Positions 50,443 to 60,890 are shown, counted from the first letter of the stretch. The stretch: 64,000 bases of DNA from Rodentibacter sp901420285 (GCF_041734645.1 NZ_CP162010.1:496001-560000); one strand, 5' to 3'. Numbers and translations are program-made. Notes: generated from the letters alone by a model not told the origin.

Positions 50443-51756
50443 ATGACAAGCTTATATAAAAACAAAAATATCACCATCATCGGGCTCGGCAAAACCGGCT
50501 TATCCTGTATCGATTATCTTCAATCAGAAGGTGCAAATATCCGCATCATCGATACCCGTCAAAATCCAAAAGGTGCGGATCAACTGCCAAAAAATATTCC
50601 GTTACACATCGGCGGACTAAATCAACAATGGCTGCTTGAAAGCGATATGATTGTAATTAGCCCGGGACTGGCGGTAAAAACGCCGGAAATTCAGACAGCA
50701 CTTTCCGCCGGTGTGGAAGTGGTCGGCGATATTGAATTGTTCTGTCGCGCGGCGGCCAAGCCAATCGTTGCGATTACCGGCTCTAACGGCAAAAGCACGG
50801 TAACCACGTTGGTTTATGAAATGGCTAAAGCAGCCGGCGTGAAAGTTGGGATGGGGGGCAATATCGGTATTCCGGCGCTTTCTTTGTTGAAGGACGATTG
50901 CGATCTTTACGTGTTGGAGCTGTCCAGTTTTCAATTAGAAACCACTTATAGCCTGAAAGCCGCAGCGGCAACGGTGCTCAATGTCACGGAAGATCATATG
51001 GATCGCTATGTCGATTTGGAAGATTACCGCCGAGCAAAATTGCGTATTTATCATAATGCACAAACGGCGGTGGTAAATAACGAAGATAAATTAACCTTCG
51101 GGGAAGGCGAAAATCAAGCCAAGCAAACAGTATGTTTTGCCGAGCACGATGCGGATTATCGATTAAAAATTGAAAACGGCAAACAATATTTAATGGCAAA
51201 AGACGAGGTGATTTTGCCTTGCGATGAAGCGACTTTAGTGGGGCGCCATAATTATATGAATATCTTGGCGGGCACCGCATTGGCGCAAGCGATAGGTATT
51301 GATTTAAGTGCGATTCGCACAGCGTTGCGCCAATTTAAAGGATTGGATCATCGTTTCCAACTCGCTCATCAAGCTCACGGCGTGCGTTGGGTTAACGATT
51401 CTAAAGCCACCAATGTGGGCAGTACGGTCGCGGCGCTTGAAGGCCTGACGGTGGAAGGCAAACTTCATTTATTGCTAGGCGGCGATGGTAAAGGGGCAGA
51501 TTTTTCTGAACTTGCCACTTTGATTAATCGGCCGAATATTATTTGTTATTGTTTTGGGCGCGACGGGGCACAGCTTGCTGCACTTTCTCCGCAAAGCCAT
51601 TTATTTGGCACAATGGAACAAGCCGTTGAATTTTTGCGTCCGGCACTAAGCGCGGGCGATATGGTATTATTGTCGCCCGCTTGCGCAAGCCTTGACCAAT
51701 TCGCCTCTTTTGAAAAACGCGGTGAAGAATTTACGCGTTTGGCAAAATTAAGTTAA
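50443..51756 (+). CDS. murD: UDP-MurNAc-alanine:D-glutamate ligase
   Basis: Adds D-Glu to UDP-MurNAc-Ala. 437 residues. ATP loop AITGSNGKSTVTTLV near residue 109; VNDSKATNVGST in the C-terminal domain. A near-exact dispersed word (GGCACCGCATTG, 51271-51282) encodes GTALAQ. It may start a new transcript because of the hairpin upstream. Confidence 0.97.
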   Translation: MTSLYKNKNITIIGLGKTGLSCIDYLQSEGANIRIIDTRQNPKGADQLPKNIPLHIGGLNQQWLLESDMIVISPGLAVKTPEIQTALSAGVEVVGDIELFCRAAAKPIVAITGSNGKSTVTTLVYEMAKAAGVKVGMGGNIGIPALSLLKDDCDLYVLELSSFQLETTYSLKAAAATVLNVTEDHMDRYVDLEDYRRAKLRIYHNAQTAVVNNEDKLTFGEGENQAKQTVCFAEHDADYRLKIENGKQYLMAKDEVILPCDEATLVGRHNYMNILAGTALAQAIGIDLSAIRTALRQFKGLDHRFQLAHQAHGVRWVNDSKATNVGSTVAALEGLTVEGKLHLLLGGDGKGADFSELATLINRPNIICYCFGRDGAQLAALSPQSHLFGTMEQAVEFLRPALSAGDMVLLSPACASLDQFASFEKRGEEFTRLAKLS

Positions 51757-51776
51757 CACTCGATATTTCTAGTGCA

Positions 51777-52961
51777 ATGGAATTTATTCGAAAAATTAAA
51801 CAAAGTCTTGATGACTGGAGCCGAATTACGCCGCATGGTTTATTGTATGACCGTGCGTTGTTTTGGCTTTTTGTGATTTTATTGATGATTGGCCTGATTG
51901 CCGTAACTTCGGCGTCAATTCCTTATAGTTCGCGTTTATTCAATGATGCTTTTTATTTTGCCAAACGCGATGCATTTTATGTGTTTTTATCTCTTTTAAC
52001 GTGCTATTTCACGATGCAAATTTCCTCTCAACAGTGGGAAAAATGGCACGTGAAAATCTTTTTCTTAGCCATCGCGTTGCTCTTTGCTGTGCTGATTGTG
52101 GGTACCTCAGTAAACGGTGCGAAGCGTTGGATTTCTCTTGGTCTGTTGAATTTTCAACCGGCAGAATTTGCAAAATTAGCGTTAACTTGTTTCCTTGCCA
52201 GCTATTTCACGCGACGTTACGACGAAGTTCGAGCAAATAAACTTAGCGCATTCAAACCCTTCATCGTAATGGGCAGTATGGGCGTATTTTTGCTAGTACA
52301 GCCTGACTTGGGAAGTACGGTGGTCTTGTTTGTCATTACCTTCAGTATGCTTTTTATCGTCGGTGCGAACTTTTGGCAGTTTATCGGCTTGATTGGAACA
52401 GGGGCTTTGCTTTTTGTCTGGTTGGTGCTTTCTGCCGCTTATCGTTTAAAACGATTTACCGGTTTTTTAGAGCCCTTTGAAGATCCTTACGGCACCGGTT
52501 TTCAGCTCACTAACTCGTTAATGGCATTTGGTCGCGGTGAAATTACCGGCGAAGGATTAGGCAATTCTATTCAAAAACTTGATTATTTGCCGGAAGCGCA
52601 CACCGATTTCATTATGGCGATTATCGGTGAAGAGTTTGGTTTTATCGGTATTTTTATAGTGGTGATATTACTCGGTTTGTTGGTTTTCCGCGCATTGAAA
52701 ATCGGGCGCGAATCGTTACAACTTGAACAACGTTTTCGTGGTTTCTTTGCGCTTGGAATTAGTTTTTGGATTTTTTTTCAAGGTTTTGTGAATTTAGGCA
52801 TGGCGCTCGGTATGTTGCCGACCAAAGGTTTGACTTTCCCGTTAGTCAGTTACGGCGGCTCTAGTATTATCATTATGTCGGCGACTATCGGAATTTTATT
52901 GCGTATTGACCACGAAAATCGCTTACAACGCGGCGGTCAAGCGCGTCTGCGTGATGAGTAG
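51777..52961 (+). CDS. ftsW: Septal peptidoglycan polymerase FtsW
   Basis: SEDS-family glycosyltransferase working with FtsI at the septum. 394 residues with about ten membrane segments. The signatures NGAKRWISLG, QPDLGSTVVLF and the C-terminal FVNLGMALGMLPTKGLTFPLVSYGGSS are present. 20 bp after murD. Confidence 0.97.
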   Translation: MEFIRKIKQSLDDWSRITPHGLLYDRALFWLFVILLMIGLIAVTSASIPYSSRLFNDAFYFAKRDAFYVFLSLLTCYFTMQISSQQWEKWHVKIFFLAIALLFAVLIVGTSVNGAKRWISLGLLNFQPAEFAKLALTCFLASYFTRRYDEVRANKLSAFKPFIVMGSMGVFLLVQPDLGSTVVLFVITFSMLFIVGANFWQFIGLIGTGALLFVWLVLSAAYRLKRFTGFLEPFEDPYGTGFQLTNSLMAFGRGEITGEGLGNSIQKLDYLPEAHTDFIMAIIGEEFGFIGIFIVVILLGLLVFRALKIGRESLQLEQRFRGFFALGISFWIFFQGFVNLGMALGMLPTKGLTFPLVSYGGSSIIIMSATIGILLRIDHENRLQRGGQARLRDE

Positions 52962-52969
52962 GAATAAAA

Positions 52970-54025
52970 ATGAAAAATAAAAAATTATTAGTGATGGCGG
53001 GTGGTACAGGCGGACATGTGTTTCCCGCCATTGCCGTCGCACAACATTTACAAGCGCAAGGCTGGGACATTTGCTGGCTCGGCACGAAAGATCGAATGGA
53101 AGCGCATTTGGTGCCGAAATATGGCATTCCGATTCGTTTCATTCAAATTTCAGGTTTGCGCGGCAAAGGAATCAAAGCTTTGCTCTGTGCGCCTTTTGCG
53201 ATTTTACGCGCAGTACTTCAAGCAAAGAAAATTATTCAAACGGAGCAGCCCAATGCGGTGCTCGGAATGGGGGGCTATGTTTCCGGTCCGGGCGGTGTGG
53301 CAGCGAAACTTTGTGGTGTGCCGATTATTTTGCACGAACAAAACGCCGTTGCCGGTCTAACTAACAAATGGTTGGCGAAAATTGCGACGCGCGTTCTGCA
53401 AGCTTTTCCGAACGCCTTTAACATGGCGGAAGTAGTGGGCAATCCGGTTCGTCAAGATTTATTTCGGATGCCAAGTCCGCCGGAACGTTTTACCCAACGC
53501 GATGGAAAGTTACGTCTGTTGGTGGTGGGCGGAAGTCAAGGTGCACGCGTATTGAACCAAACTTTACCGAAAGTGGTCGCACAATTAACCGATAAACTGG
53601 AAGTCCGTCACCAAGTGGGGAAAGGCTCGCTAGAAAAGGTGACTGAACTTTACGGCGAATACGCGGCGAATGTAACTATTACCGAATTTATTGAGGATAT
53701 GGCGCAAGCTTATGCGTGGGCGGACGTGGTAATTTGTCGTTCCGGCGCATTGACCGTGTGCGAGCTCGCAGCCGTAGGTACACCGGCGATTTTCGTGCCA
53801 TTTCAACATAAAGATCGTCAGCAATATTTGAATGCTAAATATTTAGCCGAAGCGGGTGCGGCAAAAATCATCGAACAAGCGGATTTAACACCGGAAATTT
53901 TGATTAATTATTTACGTAATTTTACCCGCAATGAGCTGTTACAAATGGCGCTAAAAGCAAAAGCGATGGCTACACCCCATTCTGCGCAACGAGTAGCAGA
54001 TGTCATTATTGAGAACGCAAAATAA
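52970..54025 (+). CDS. murG: UDP-GlcNAc:lipid I GlcNAc transferase
   Basis: Makes lipid II at the inner face of the membrane. 351 residues, GT-B fold. The N-terminal glycine-rich loop MAGGTGGHVFPA and the second loop GGSQGARVLN are visible. NAVLGMGGYVSGP is encoded over an exact dispersed word (53251-53262), here in a conserved motif. Confidence 0.97.
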   Translation: MKNKKLLVMAGGTGGHVFPAIAVAQHLQAQGWDICWLGTKDRMEAHLVPKYGIPIRFIQISGLRGKGIKALLCAPFAILRAVLQAKKIIQTEQPNAVLGMGGYVSGPGGVAAKLCGVPIILHEQNAVAGLTNKWLAKIATRVLQAFPNAFNMAEVVGNPVRQDLFRMPSPPERFTQRDGKLRLLVVGGSQGARVLNQTLPKVVAQLTDKLEVRHQVGKGSLEKVTELYGEYAANVTITEFIEDMAQAYAWADVVICRSGALTVCELAAVGTPAIFVPFQHKDRQQYLNAKYLAEAGAAKIIEQADLTPEILINYLRNFTRNELLQMALKAKAMATPHSAQRVADVIIENAK

Positions 54026-54101
54026 TGTAAAAATCCTTTAGAAAAATTACTTGCGCTTTTACAATAGATGGCAATGTTTTTAAGGGTTAAAAGGATAAAA
54101 A

Positions 54102-55529
54102 ATGAAACATTCCCACGAAGAAATTAGAAAAATTATTCCTGAAATGCGTCGTGTGCAACAAATTCATTTCATCGGCATCGGTGGCGCCGGAATGAACGGA
54201 ATTGCGGAAATTTTATTAAATGAAGGTTATCAAATTTCCGGTTCCGATATTGCCGACGGTGTGGTTACTCAACGCCTTGCGCAAGCTGGGGCGACGATTT
54301 TTATCGGTCATGCAGCGGAAAATATTGAAGGCGCGAGTGTGGTCGTGGTGTCCAGTGCGATTCACGAAGATAATCCGGAACTGATTGCGGCAAAGCAAAA
54401 ACGTATTCCGGTAATTCAGCGCGCGCAAATGTTAGCGGAAATTATGCGTTTTCGTCATGGTATTGCGGTGGCCGGAACGCATGGTAAAACTACTACCACC
54501 GCGATGATTTCAATGATTTACACACAAGCAAAATTGGATCCGACTTTTGTTAATGGTGGCTTGGTGAAATCTGCCGGTAAAAATGCACATTTGGGTGCCA
54601 GCCGTTATTTAATTGCGGAAGCAGACGAAAGCGATGCATCATTCTTACATTTGCAGCCGATGGTTTCCGTGGTAACGAATATGGAGCCGGATCATATGGA
54701 TACTTACGAAGGCGATTTCGAGAAAATGAAAGCGACTTACGTAAAATTCCTGCATAATTTACCGTTCTACGGCTTAGCGGTGATGTGCGCCGATGATCCT
54801 GTTTTAATTGAACTTCTACCGAAAATCGGACGCCAAGTGATAACTTACGGTTTCGACGAACAAGCCGACTACCGCATTGAAGATTACGAACAAACCGGTT
54901 TTCAAGGGCATTATACGGTGATTTGCCCGAATGGTGAGCGTATTAATGTGTTATTGAATGTGCCGGGTAAACATAATGCCTTAAATGCTACGGCGGCGCT
55001 TGCCGTGGCAAAGGAGGAAGGTATTGGTAACGAAGCGATTTTAGAGGCCCTTGCCGATTTCCAAGGGGCGGGACGTCGTTTCGACCAACTTGGTGAATTT
55101 ATTCGTCCGAACGGTAAAGTGCGTTTAGTGGACGATTATGGTCATCATCCAACCGAAGTGGGGGTAACTATAAAAGCTGCGCGCGAAGGTTGGGGTGATA
55201 AACGTATTGTGATGATTTTCCAACCGCATCGTTACTCTCGTACTCGCGATTTATTCGACGATTTTGTACAGGTACTTTCTCAAGTCGATGCGTTAATTAT
55301 GTTGGATGTGTATGCGGCAGGCGAAACACCGATTGTAGGCGCGGATAGTAAAGCGCTTTGTCGTTCCATTCGCAATTTAGGTAAAGTTGATCCGATTTTG
55401 CTTTCCGATACGACACAGTTAGGCGAAGTGTTAGATCAAATTATCCAAGATGGCGATTTAATTTTGGCTCAAGGTGCGGGTAGTGTGAGTAAAATTTCAC
55501 GCGGCTTGGCGGAATCTTGGAAAAATTAG
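54102..55529 (+). CDS. murC: UDP-MurNAc:L-alanine ligase
   Basis: First amino-acid ligase of murein precursor synthesis. 475 residues. N-terminal dinucleotide-like loop IGIGGAGMNGIAE, ATP loop AGTHGKTTTTAMIS near 120, and VDDYGHHPTE are present. AAAAGGATA ribosome site. 76 bp after murG. Confidence 0.97.
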   Translation: MKHSHEEIRKIIPEMRRVQQIHFIGIGGAGMNGIAEILLNEGYQISGSDIADGVVTQRLAQAGATIFIGHAAENIEGASVVVVSSAIHEDNPELIAAKQKRIPVIQRAQMLAEIMRFRHGIAVAGTHGKTTTTAMISMIYTQAKLDPTFVNGGLVKSAGKNAHLGASRYLIAEADESDASFLHLQPMVSVVTNMEPDHMDTYEGDFEKMKATYVKFLHNLPFYGLAVMCADDPVLIELLPKIGRQVITYGFDEQADYRIEDYEQTGFQGHYTVICPNGERINVLLNVPGKHNALNATAALAVAKEEGIGNEAILEALADFQGAGRRFDQLGEFIRPNGKVRLVDDYGHHPTEVGVTIKAAREGWGDKRIVMIFQPHRYSRTRDLFDDFVQVLSQVDALIMLDVYAAGETPIVGADSKALCRSIRNLGKVDPILLSDTTQLGEVLDQIIQDGDLILAQGAGSVSKISRGLAESWKN

Positions 55530-55549
55530 AAGAATTAATAGGATAAAAA

Positions 55550-56470
55550 ATGAATTTAAAACAAGAAAAAATTGCGGTGTTATTAGGCGGCACTTCGGCT
55601 GAACGTGAAGTGTCTTTAAATTCCGGCAATGCGGTGCTGGATGCGCTTTTGAATCAAGGTTACAACGCGCATCCGATTGATCCAAAAGAATATAATGTCG
55701 CGAATTTAAAAAATGACGGTTTTAATCGCGTGTTCAATATTTTGCACGGCCGCGGCGGCGAAGACGGTACGATGCAAGGTTTATTAGAACAAATCGGCTT
55801 ACCTTACACTGGTTGTGGTGTATTGGCCTCCGCGTTGACCATGGATAAAATGCGTACCAAAATGTTGTGGAAAGCTTTTGGTTTGCCGGTAGCGGAGATG
55901 GAGGTGATAACTCGTGAAACTTTTGCTCAACTTGATCCGCAAGCAATCGTAGCAAAATTAGGTTTGCCGTTAATGGTAAAACCTTCATTGGAAGGTTCAA
56001 GCGTCGGCTTGACCAAAGTGAAAGCGGAGAATGAACTAAAATCGGCAGTGGAATTTGCGCTTAAATTTGATAACACTATTTTAATTGAAGAATGGCTTTC
56101 CGGTGATGAATTAACGGTGCCGGTATTGGATGGGCAAGTGCTTCCTTCCATTCGTATCGTGCCTGAAGGGGAGTTTTATGATTACGAGGCAAAATATATT
56201 TCCGATAATACGCAATATTTTTGTCCGGCCGGTTTAACGCCGGAGCGTGAGCAAGAATTAGCAATATTGGTAAAACGCGCTTATGACGCAGTTGGCTGCC
56301 GTGGTTGGAGCCGCATTGACGTGATGTGCGATGCGAAAGGTGATTTCCGCTTGGTGGAAGTAAATACTAATCCCGGTATGACAAGCCATAGTTTATTTCC
56401 GAAGTCGGCGGCAATAGCGGGAATTTCTTTTAAACAACTCGTGGTGAAAATTTTGGAGTTGAGTGCGTAA
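55550..56470 (+). CDS. ddlB: D-alanine:D-alanine ligase
   Basis: ATP-grasp enzyme producing D-Ala-D-Ala for MurF. 306 residues. LLGGTSAEREVSLNSGNAV at the N-terminus, KPSLEGSSVGLTKV and RIDVMCD...VNTNPGMTSHSL motifs. SGNAVLDAL is encoded across an exact dispersed word (55627-55638). Its stop overlaps the ftsQ start (TAATG). Confidence 0.97.
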   Translation: MNLKQEKIAVLLGGTSAEREVSLNSGNAVLDALLNQGYNAHPIDPKEYNVANLKNDGFNRVFNILHGRGGEDGTMQGLLEQIGLPYTGCGVLASALTMDKMRTKMLWKAFGLPVAEMEVITRETFAQLDPQAIVAKLGLPLMVKPSLEGSSVGLTKVKAENELKSAVEFALKFDNTILIEEWLSGDELTVPVLDGQVLPSIRIVPEGEFYDYEAKYISDNTQYFCPAGLTPEREQELAILVKRAYDAVGCRGWSRIDVMCDAKGDFRLVEVNTNPGMTSHSLFPKSAAIAGISFKQLVVKILELSA

Positions 56471-57234
56471 TGAATGTGCTAAAACGCAAAACGACGCAAA
56501 ATATTCGATACGGCGAATCAAGGTTTAAGTATTTTTTACAGATTCGTTTGTTGGTTGTGCTGTTGTGCGTTGGGTTGGCGTACTTTGTTTATTCAAACTG
56601 GCAAAATTGGTTGGAAAGCTTGGATTCGAAACCTATCAGCGCTTATGCTTTAGTGGGAAAAACGGAGTTTACTGATTACGCCGATGTACAAGATGTGTTA
56701 CTAAAAATGGGTAAGCTGAAAGGATTTTGGGGACAGGACGTTAAAGCGATTCAAGAACGGCTTGAGAGTTTGCCTTGGGTGAAAGGCGCCGTAGTTCGTA
56801 AAGTTTGGCCGAATCGGTTAAGTATTTGGTTAACAGAATATATGCCGGTAGCTGTTTGGAACAACACAGAGTTTATCACGAAAGAGGGAACGGTTTTTCA
56901 ATTACCGATGGAACGTCTGAAGAATAACACTTTACCTTATTTAGGCGGGCCGAATTATCAAAGTTTAAAAGTGCTTGAGGCTTGGAACCAGATTTACGCA
57001 GGTTTTAAAGCAAAGAATTTGAGTGTAAAGGGGATAACGATTGATGAGCGTGGCGCGTGGCAAGTTACCCTTGATAATGATATAGTACTAAAACTTGGAC
57101 GTGGCGAATGGAAATCAAAGCTGGAACGTTTTGTGACGATTTATCCACAAATTGAAGTGCCGGAAGGTAAACGAATTGATTATATCGATTTGCGATATGC
57201 TGCGGGGGCAGCCGTCGGCATGGCGGATAAATAA
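56470..57234 (+). CDS. ftsQ: Cell division protein FtsQ
   Basis: Bitopic divisome protein. 254 residues; membrane segment about 22-39, then the POTRA domain (about 55-125, including LPWVKGAVVRKVWPNRLSIWLTEYMPVAVWN) and the beta domain. ATG overlaps the ddlB stop codon. Confidence 0.95.
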   Translation: MNVLKRKTTQNIRYGESRFKYFLQIRLLVVLLCVGLAYFVYSNWQNWLESLDSKPISAYALVGKTEFTDYADVQDVLLKMGKLKGFWGQDVKAIQERLESLPWVKGAVVRKVWPNRLSIWLTEYMPVAVWNNTEFITKEGTVFQLPMERLKNNTLPYLGGPNYQSLKVLEAWNQIYAGFKAKNLSVKGITIDERGAWQVTLDNDIVLKLGRGEWKSKLERFVTIYPQIEVPEGKRIDYIDLRYAAGAAVGMADK

Positions 57235-57255
57235 AAATTATTAGGTGTGATAAAA

Positions 57256-58533
57256 ATGGCAAAAGTAGTTGAAACGAAGGCGATTGTTGGACTTGAAGTA
57301 GGAACATCTAAAGTTGTGGCCGTCGTTGGCGAAGTTTTACCTGACGGTGTGGTAAATGTACTCGGAGTGGGAAGTTGCCCCTCAAAGGGGATTGATCGTG
57401 GCAGTATTACTGACTTGGATGCGGTGGTAAATTCCATTCAGCGCGCGATTGAATCCGCCGAATCCATGGCAGATTGCCAAATCATGAGTGTAACGTTAGC
57501 CATTACCGGAGAACATATTCAAAGCCTAAATGAAAGTGGTTTCGTTCCGATCGGTGAAAGCGAGGTGACCCAAGATGAAATTGACTCTGCATTGCACAAT
57601 GCCAGTACGATCAAATTGCCTGAAGGCGTTTCTCTATTACATGTGATTCCGCAAGAATATGCAGTGGATCGCCAGCTAAATATTAAAAATCCGCTTGGTT
57701 TACAAGGTGTTCGTTTAAATGCTCATGTTCATTTAATCACTTGTCATCAAGACTGGCAAAATAATTTGAAGAAAGCTGTTGAACGTTGCGGTTTGCAAGT
57801 GGATAAAGTGGTCTTCTCCGGTTTTGCAGCGACTCATTCGGTGTTGACCGAAGATGAAAAGGATCTTGGTGTCTGCTTGATAGATTTTGGTGCTGGCACT
57901 ATGAATATGATGGTGTTTACTAATGGCGCGTTACGTTTTAGTAAAGTTATTCCTTATGCGGGTAATATCGTAACGAATGATATTGCACATGCATGCACGA
58001 TTTCTCGTACTGAGGCAGAAAGGGTAAAAGTCAATTATGCGAGTGCGGTTTATCCGGCGCGTTTGAATGGTGATAAGAAAATTGAAGTTGCTAGTATCGG
58101 AGGCCGTGCACCACGTACTTTAACAAAAAGTGATTTATCTTTGATTACTTCTGCCCGTTATACGGAACTTCTTGGTGTTGTAAAGGACGAACTAAGTAAA
58201 TTAAAAGCAGATTTAGAAAGCAAGAATATCAAATTTGAGCTTATTGCCGGTGTGGTTATTACCGGAGGAGGCGCGCAAATTGAAGATTTAAGGGAATGCG
58301 CGATGGATGTATTCGGTTGTCAAGTTAGAACTGGTAGTCCGTTAAATATTACGGGGTTAACGGATTATGTAAATCGTCCGCAATACTCAACGGTGGTTGG
58401 TTTATTACAATATAGTCACAGTAATAGCGATGATGAACTTATCAGTGGAGATAGTTATTCGGGAGATAGTATTCTGAGATCTATTTGGTCTGGGATTAAA
58501 AAAATTGCCAATAAAGTACGGTCCGAATTTTGA
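57256..58533 (+). CDS. ftsA: Cell division protein FtsA
   Basis: Actin-like ATPase that tethers FtsZ to the membrane. The ATG at 57256 (AGGTGTGATAAAA before it) gives 425 residues; an in-frame GTG nine bases upstream is less likely. GLEVGTSKVVAVV (phosphate loop), LIDFGAGTMNMMVF and GVVITGGGAQIEDL motifs are visible, and the C-terminal amphipathic helix (SIWSGIKKIANKVRSEF) for membrane binding. Confidence 0.97.
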   Translation: MAKVVETKAIVGLEVGTSKVVAVVGEVLPDGVVNVLGVGSCPSKGIDRGSITDLDAVVNSIQRAIESAESMADCQIMSVTLAITGEHIQSLNESGFVPIGESEVTQDEIDSALHNASTIKLPEGVSLLHVIPQEYAVDRQLNIKNPLGLQGVRLNAHVHLITCHQDWQNNLKKAVERCGLQVDKVVFSGFAATHSVLTEDEKDLGVCLIDFGAGTMNMMVFTNGALRFSKVIPYAGNIVTNDIAHACTISRTEAERVKVNYASAVYPARLNGDKKIEVASIGGRAPRTLTKSDLSLITSARYTELLGVVKDELSKLKADLESKNIKFELIAGVVITGGGAQIEDLRECAMDVFGCQVRTGSPLNITGLTDYVNRPQYSTVVGLLQYSHSNSDDELISGDSYSGDSILRSIWSGIKKIANKVRSEF

Positions 58534-58617
58534 TTATTTTCAATTTTCATCTACAATACGCCAGATTTGGCTTTTATTAATGTGCTAGCAAAGAATTAGC
58601 AGAATGGAGAACAATAA

Positions 58618-59922
58618 ATGTTATACCCAGATTACGGTGATTTTGAAGAGCAATCAGGTGCACTGATTAAGGTTGTCGGTGTTGGTGGTGGCGGTGGTAA
58701 TGCCGTTAATCATATGGTTGCTAACATGGCTAAACAAAATGTGGGTGGAACCTTCCTTAGTGAAACGGCGCTTGATAGCGAAGAACATGGAAAAATTATT
58801 TTTTATGCGGTGAATACGGATGCTCAGGCATTGCGTAAAAGCCAAGTTCAACAAACCGTACAAATCGGTGGAGCTACAACAAAAGGTCTTGGTGCAGGGG
58901 CAAATCCTAATGTAGGTCGTAAAGCAGCAGAGGATGATCAAGAGGAAATCCGTAAAATGCTTGAGGGTGCTGATATGGTTTTTATCGCTGCCGGTATGGG
59001 CGGTGGCACTGGGACAGGCGCTGCACCGGTAGTTGCAAAAGTAGCAAAAGAATTGGGCATCTTAACTGTTGCTGTTGTAACAAAACCATTCGCTTTTGAG
59101 GGTAAAAAGCGTATGCAATTTGCTGAATTAGGTATCAAAGACCTTTCACAATATGTTGATTCTATGATCATTATTCCTAATCAGCAAATTCAAAAAGTTC
59201 TTCCAAAGAATGCAACATTAATTGACGCATTCGCTGCTGCAAATGATGTATTACGTAATTCTGTAATGGGTATTTCCGATATGATTACCTCTCCGGGTAT
59301 GATCAATGTAGACTTTGCAGATGTAAGAACGGTTATGTCTGAAATGGGTCAAGCAATGATCGGCTTTGGTTCCGCACACGGTAGCCCAGGCGAAGGGCGC
59401 GCGGAAGAAGCAGCAAGAATTGCAGTGCGTAACGATTTATTAGAGAAAGTAGATTTAACCAATGCAAAAGGTATTTTAATTAATATTACTGGCGGTTTTG
59501 ATATTGCATTCGATGAATTTAATGTTGTAGGCGATACAATTCATAGCTTCGCATCTGAAGATGCGACCATTGTAGTGGGAACAACTTTAGTGCCTGAAAT
59601 GAGTGATGAAATCCGTGTGACAATTGTCGCAACAGGCTTGGGTGAAATTACTCCAAATGAAGTAATCCAAGTACAAAAACCTGTTCAACAACTATCGCCA
59701 CTGCATCATCCCGAAGAAAATCAACAGGCAATCCAGTTAAGAACACAAGAACAACAAATCACCTCTTTTAGACAACCAGAGCCAATACGTTCAACTTATA
59801 ATTCGGAGCACGTTCAGCAACCAAAAGAAGGATATCGTAGCGAGTTGGAAAGACCAATTACCGATCGTTTATCTTCTTTTAAACGATTTGATCCCAATGT
59901 AGTGGAGCAAAGTGATAAATAA
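58618..59922 (+). CDS. ftsZ: Cell division GTPase FtsZ
   Basis: Tubulin-like GTPase forming the Z ring. 434 residues. The GTP loop GMGGGTGTGAAPV lies near residue 124. Between NAVNHMV and YAVNTDAQALRK there are about 19 more residues than in E. coli (including GGTFLSETALDSEEHGKIIF); I recall a similar insertion in H. influenzae. The C-terminal end is RLSSFKRFDPNVVEQSDK, without an obvious 'IPxFLR' tail peptide that binds FtsA and ZipA in E. coli. Confidence 0.98.
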   Translation: MLYPDYGDFEEQSGALIKVVGVGGGGGNAVNHMVANMAKQNVGGTFLSETALDSEEHGKIIFYAVNTDAQALRKSQVQQTVQIGGATTKGLGAGANPNVGRKAAEDDQEEIRKMLEGADMVFIAAGMGGGTGTGAAPVVAKVAKELGILTVAVVTKPFAFEGKKRMQFAELGIKDLSQYVDSMIIIPNQQIQKVLPKNATLIDAFAAANDVLRNSVMGISDMITSPGMINVDFADVRTVMSEMGQAMIGFGSAHGSPGEGRAEEAARIAVRNDLLEKVDLTNAKGILINITGGFDIAFDEFNVVGDTIHSFASEDATIVVGTTLVPEMSDEIRVTIVATGLGEITPNEVIQVQKPVQQLSPLHHPEENQQAIQLRTQEQQITSFRQPEPIRSTYNSEHVQQPKEGYRSELERPITDRLSSFKRFDPNVVEQSDK

Positions 59923-59957
59923 CAAATGAACTGTTATTTTGCAGTAGGGCAAAAATT

Positions 59958-60875
59958 ATGATTAAGCAAAGAACATTAAAGCAAAGCATTAAAGTAACAG
60001 GAGTAGGTTTACATAGCGGGAAAAAGGTAAGTTTAACGCTACGTCCAGCTATGCCAAATACCGGCATAATCTACTGTCGTACGGATTTAAATCCTCCTGT
60101 AACCTTTCCTGCAAATGCAGATTCGGTACGTGACACAATGCTTTGTACTGCATTAGTAAATGAGCAAGGTGTTCGTGTTTCAACCGTAGAACACTTGAAC
60201 GCCGCATTAGCTGGTCTTGGTATTGATAACATTATTATTGAAGTTGATGCACCAGAAATTCCCATTATGGACGGTAGTGCAAGTCCGTTCGTTTACTTGT
60301 TATTAGATGCGGGAATTAAAGAGCAAAACGCGCCTAAGAAATTTATTCGTATTAAGCAATACGTACGCGTGGAAGACGGTGATAAGTGGGCGGAATTTAA
60401 ACCTTACGATGGTTTTCGTTTGGACTTTACTATAGATTTTGAGCATCCTGCGATTGGCAAAAACGTACGTAATTATGTAATGGATTTTTCTGCGCAAACA
60501 TTTGTTCATCAAATCGCTCGGGCAAGAACTTTTGGTTTTATGAAAGATATTGAATATCTTCAATCTCAAGGTTTAGCATTAGGCGGTAGTTTAGACAACG
60601 CCATCGTATTAGACGATTATCGTATCTTAAATGAAGACGGTTTACGTTTTAGAGATGAACTCGTTCGACATAAGATGCTAGATGCCATAGGCGACTTATA
60701 TATGTGTGGTTACAATATCATCGGTGCTTTTAAAGCGTATAAATCAGGTCATGGTTTAAATAACAAATTACTTCGAGCTGTACTTGCAAATCAAGAGGCG
60801 TGGGAATTTGTCACTTTTGAAGATAAAGAAAAAGTACCACAGGGTTATCTCGCACCTGCTCAAATTTTAATCTAA
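59958..60875 (+). CDS. lpxC: UDP-3-O-acyl-GlcNAc deacetylase
   Basis: Zinc enzyme committing to lipid A synthesis. 305 residues (E. coli 305). Zinc ligands align by number: His79 (VEHLNAAL), His238 and Asp242 (VRHKMLDAIGD). Directly follows ftsZ as in many gammaproteobacteria; a terminator hairpin ends the cluster. Confidence 0.98.
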   Translation: MIKQRTLKQSIKVTGVGLHSGKKVSLTLRPAMPNTGIIYCRTDLNPPVTFPANADSVRDTMLCTALVNEQGVRVSTVEHLNAALAGLGIDNIIIEVDAPEIPIMDGSASPFVYLLLDAGIKEQNAPKKFIRIKQYVRVEDGDKWAEFKPYDGFRLDFTIDFEHPAIGKNVRNYVMDFSAQTFVHQIARARTFGFMKDIEYLQSQGLALGGSLDNAIVLDDYRILNEDGLRFRDELVRHKMLDAIGDLYMCGYNIIGAFKAYKSGHGLNNKLLRAVLANQEAWEFVTFEDKEKVPQGYLAPAQILI

Positions 60876-60890
60876 TAATTTTTTAGTTGA

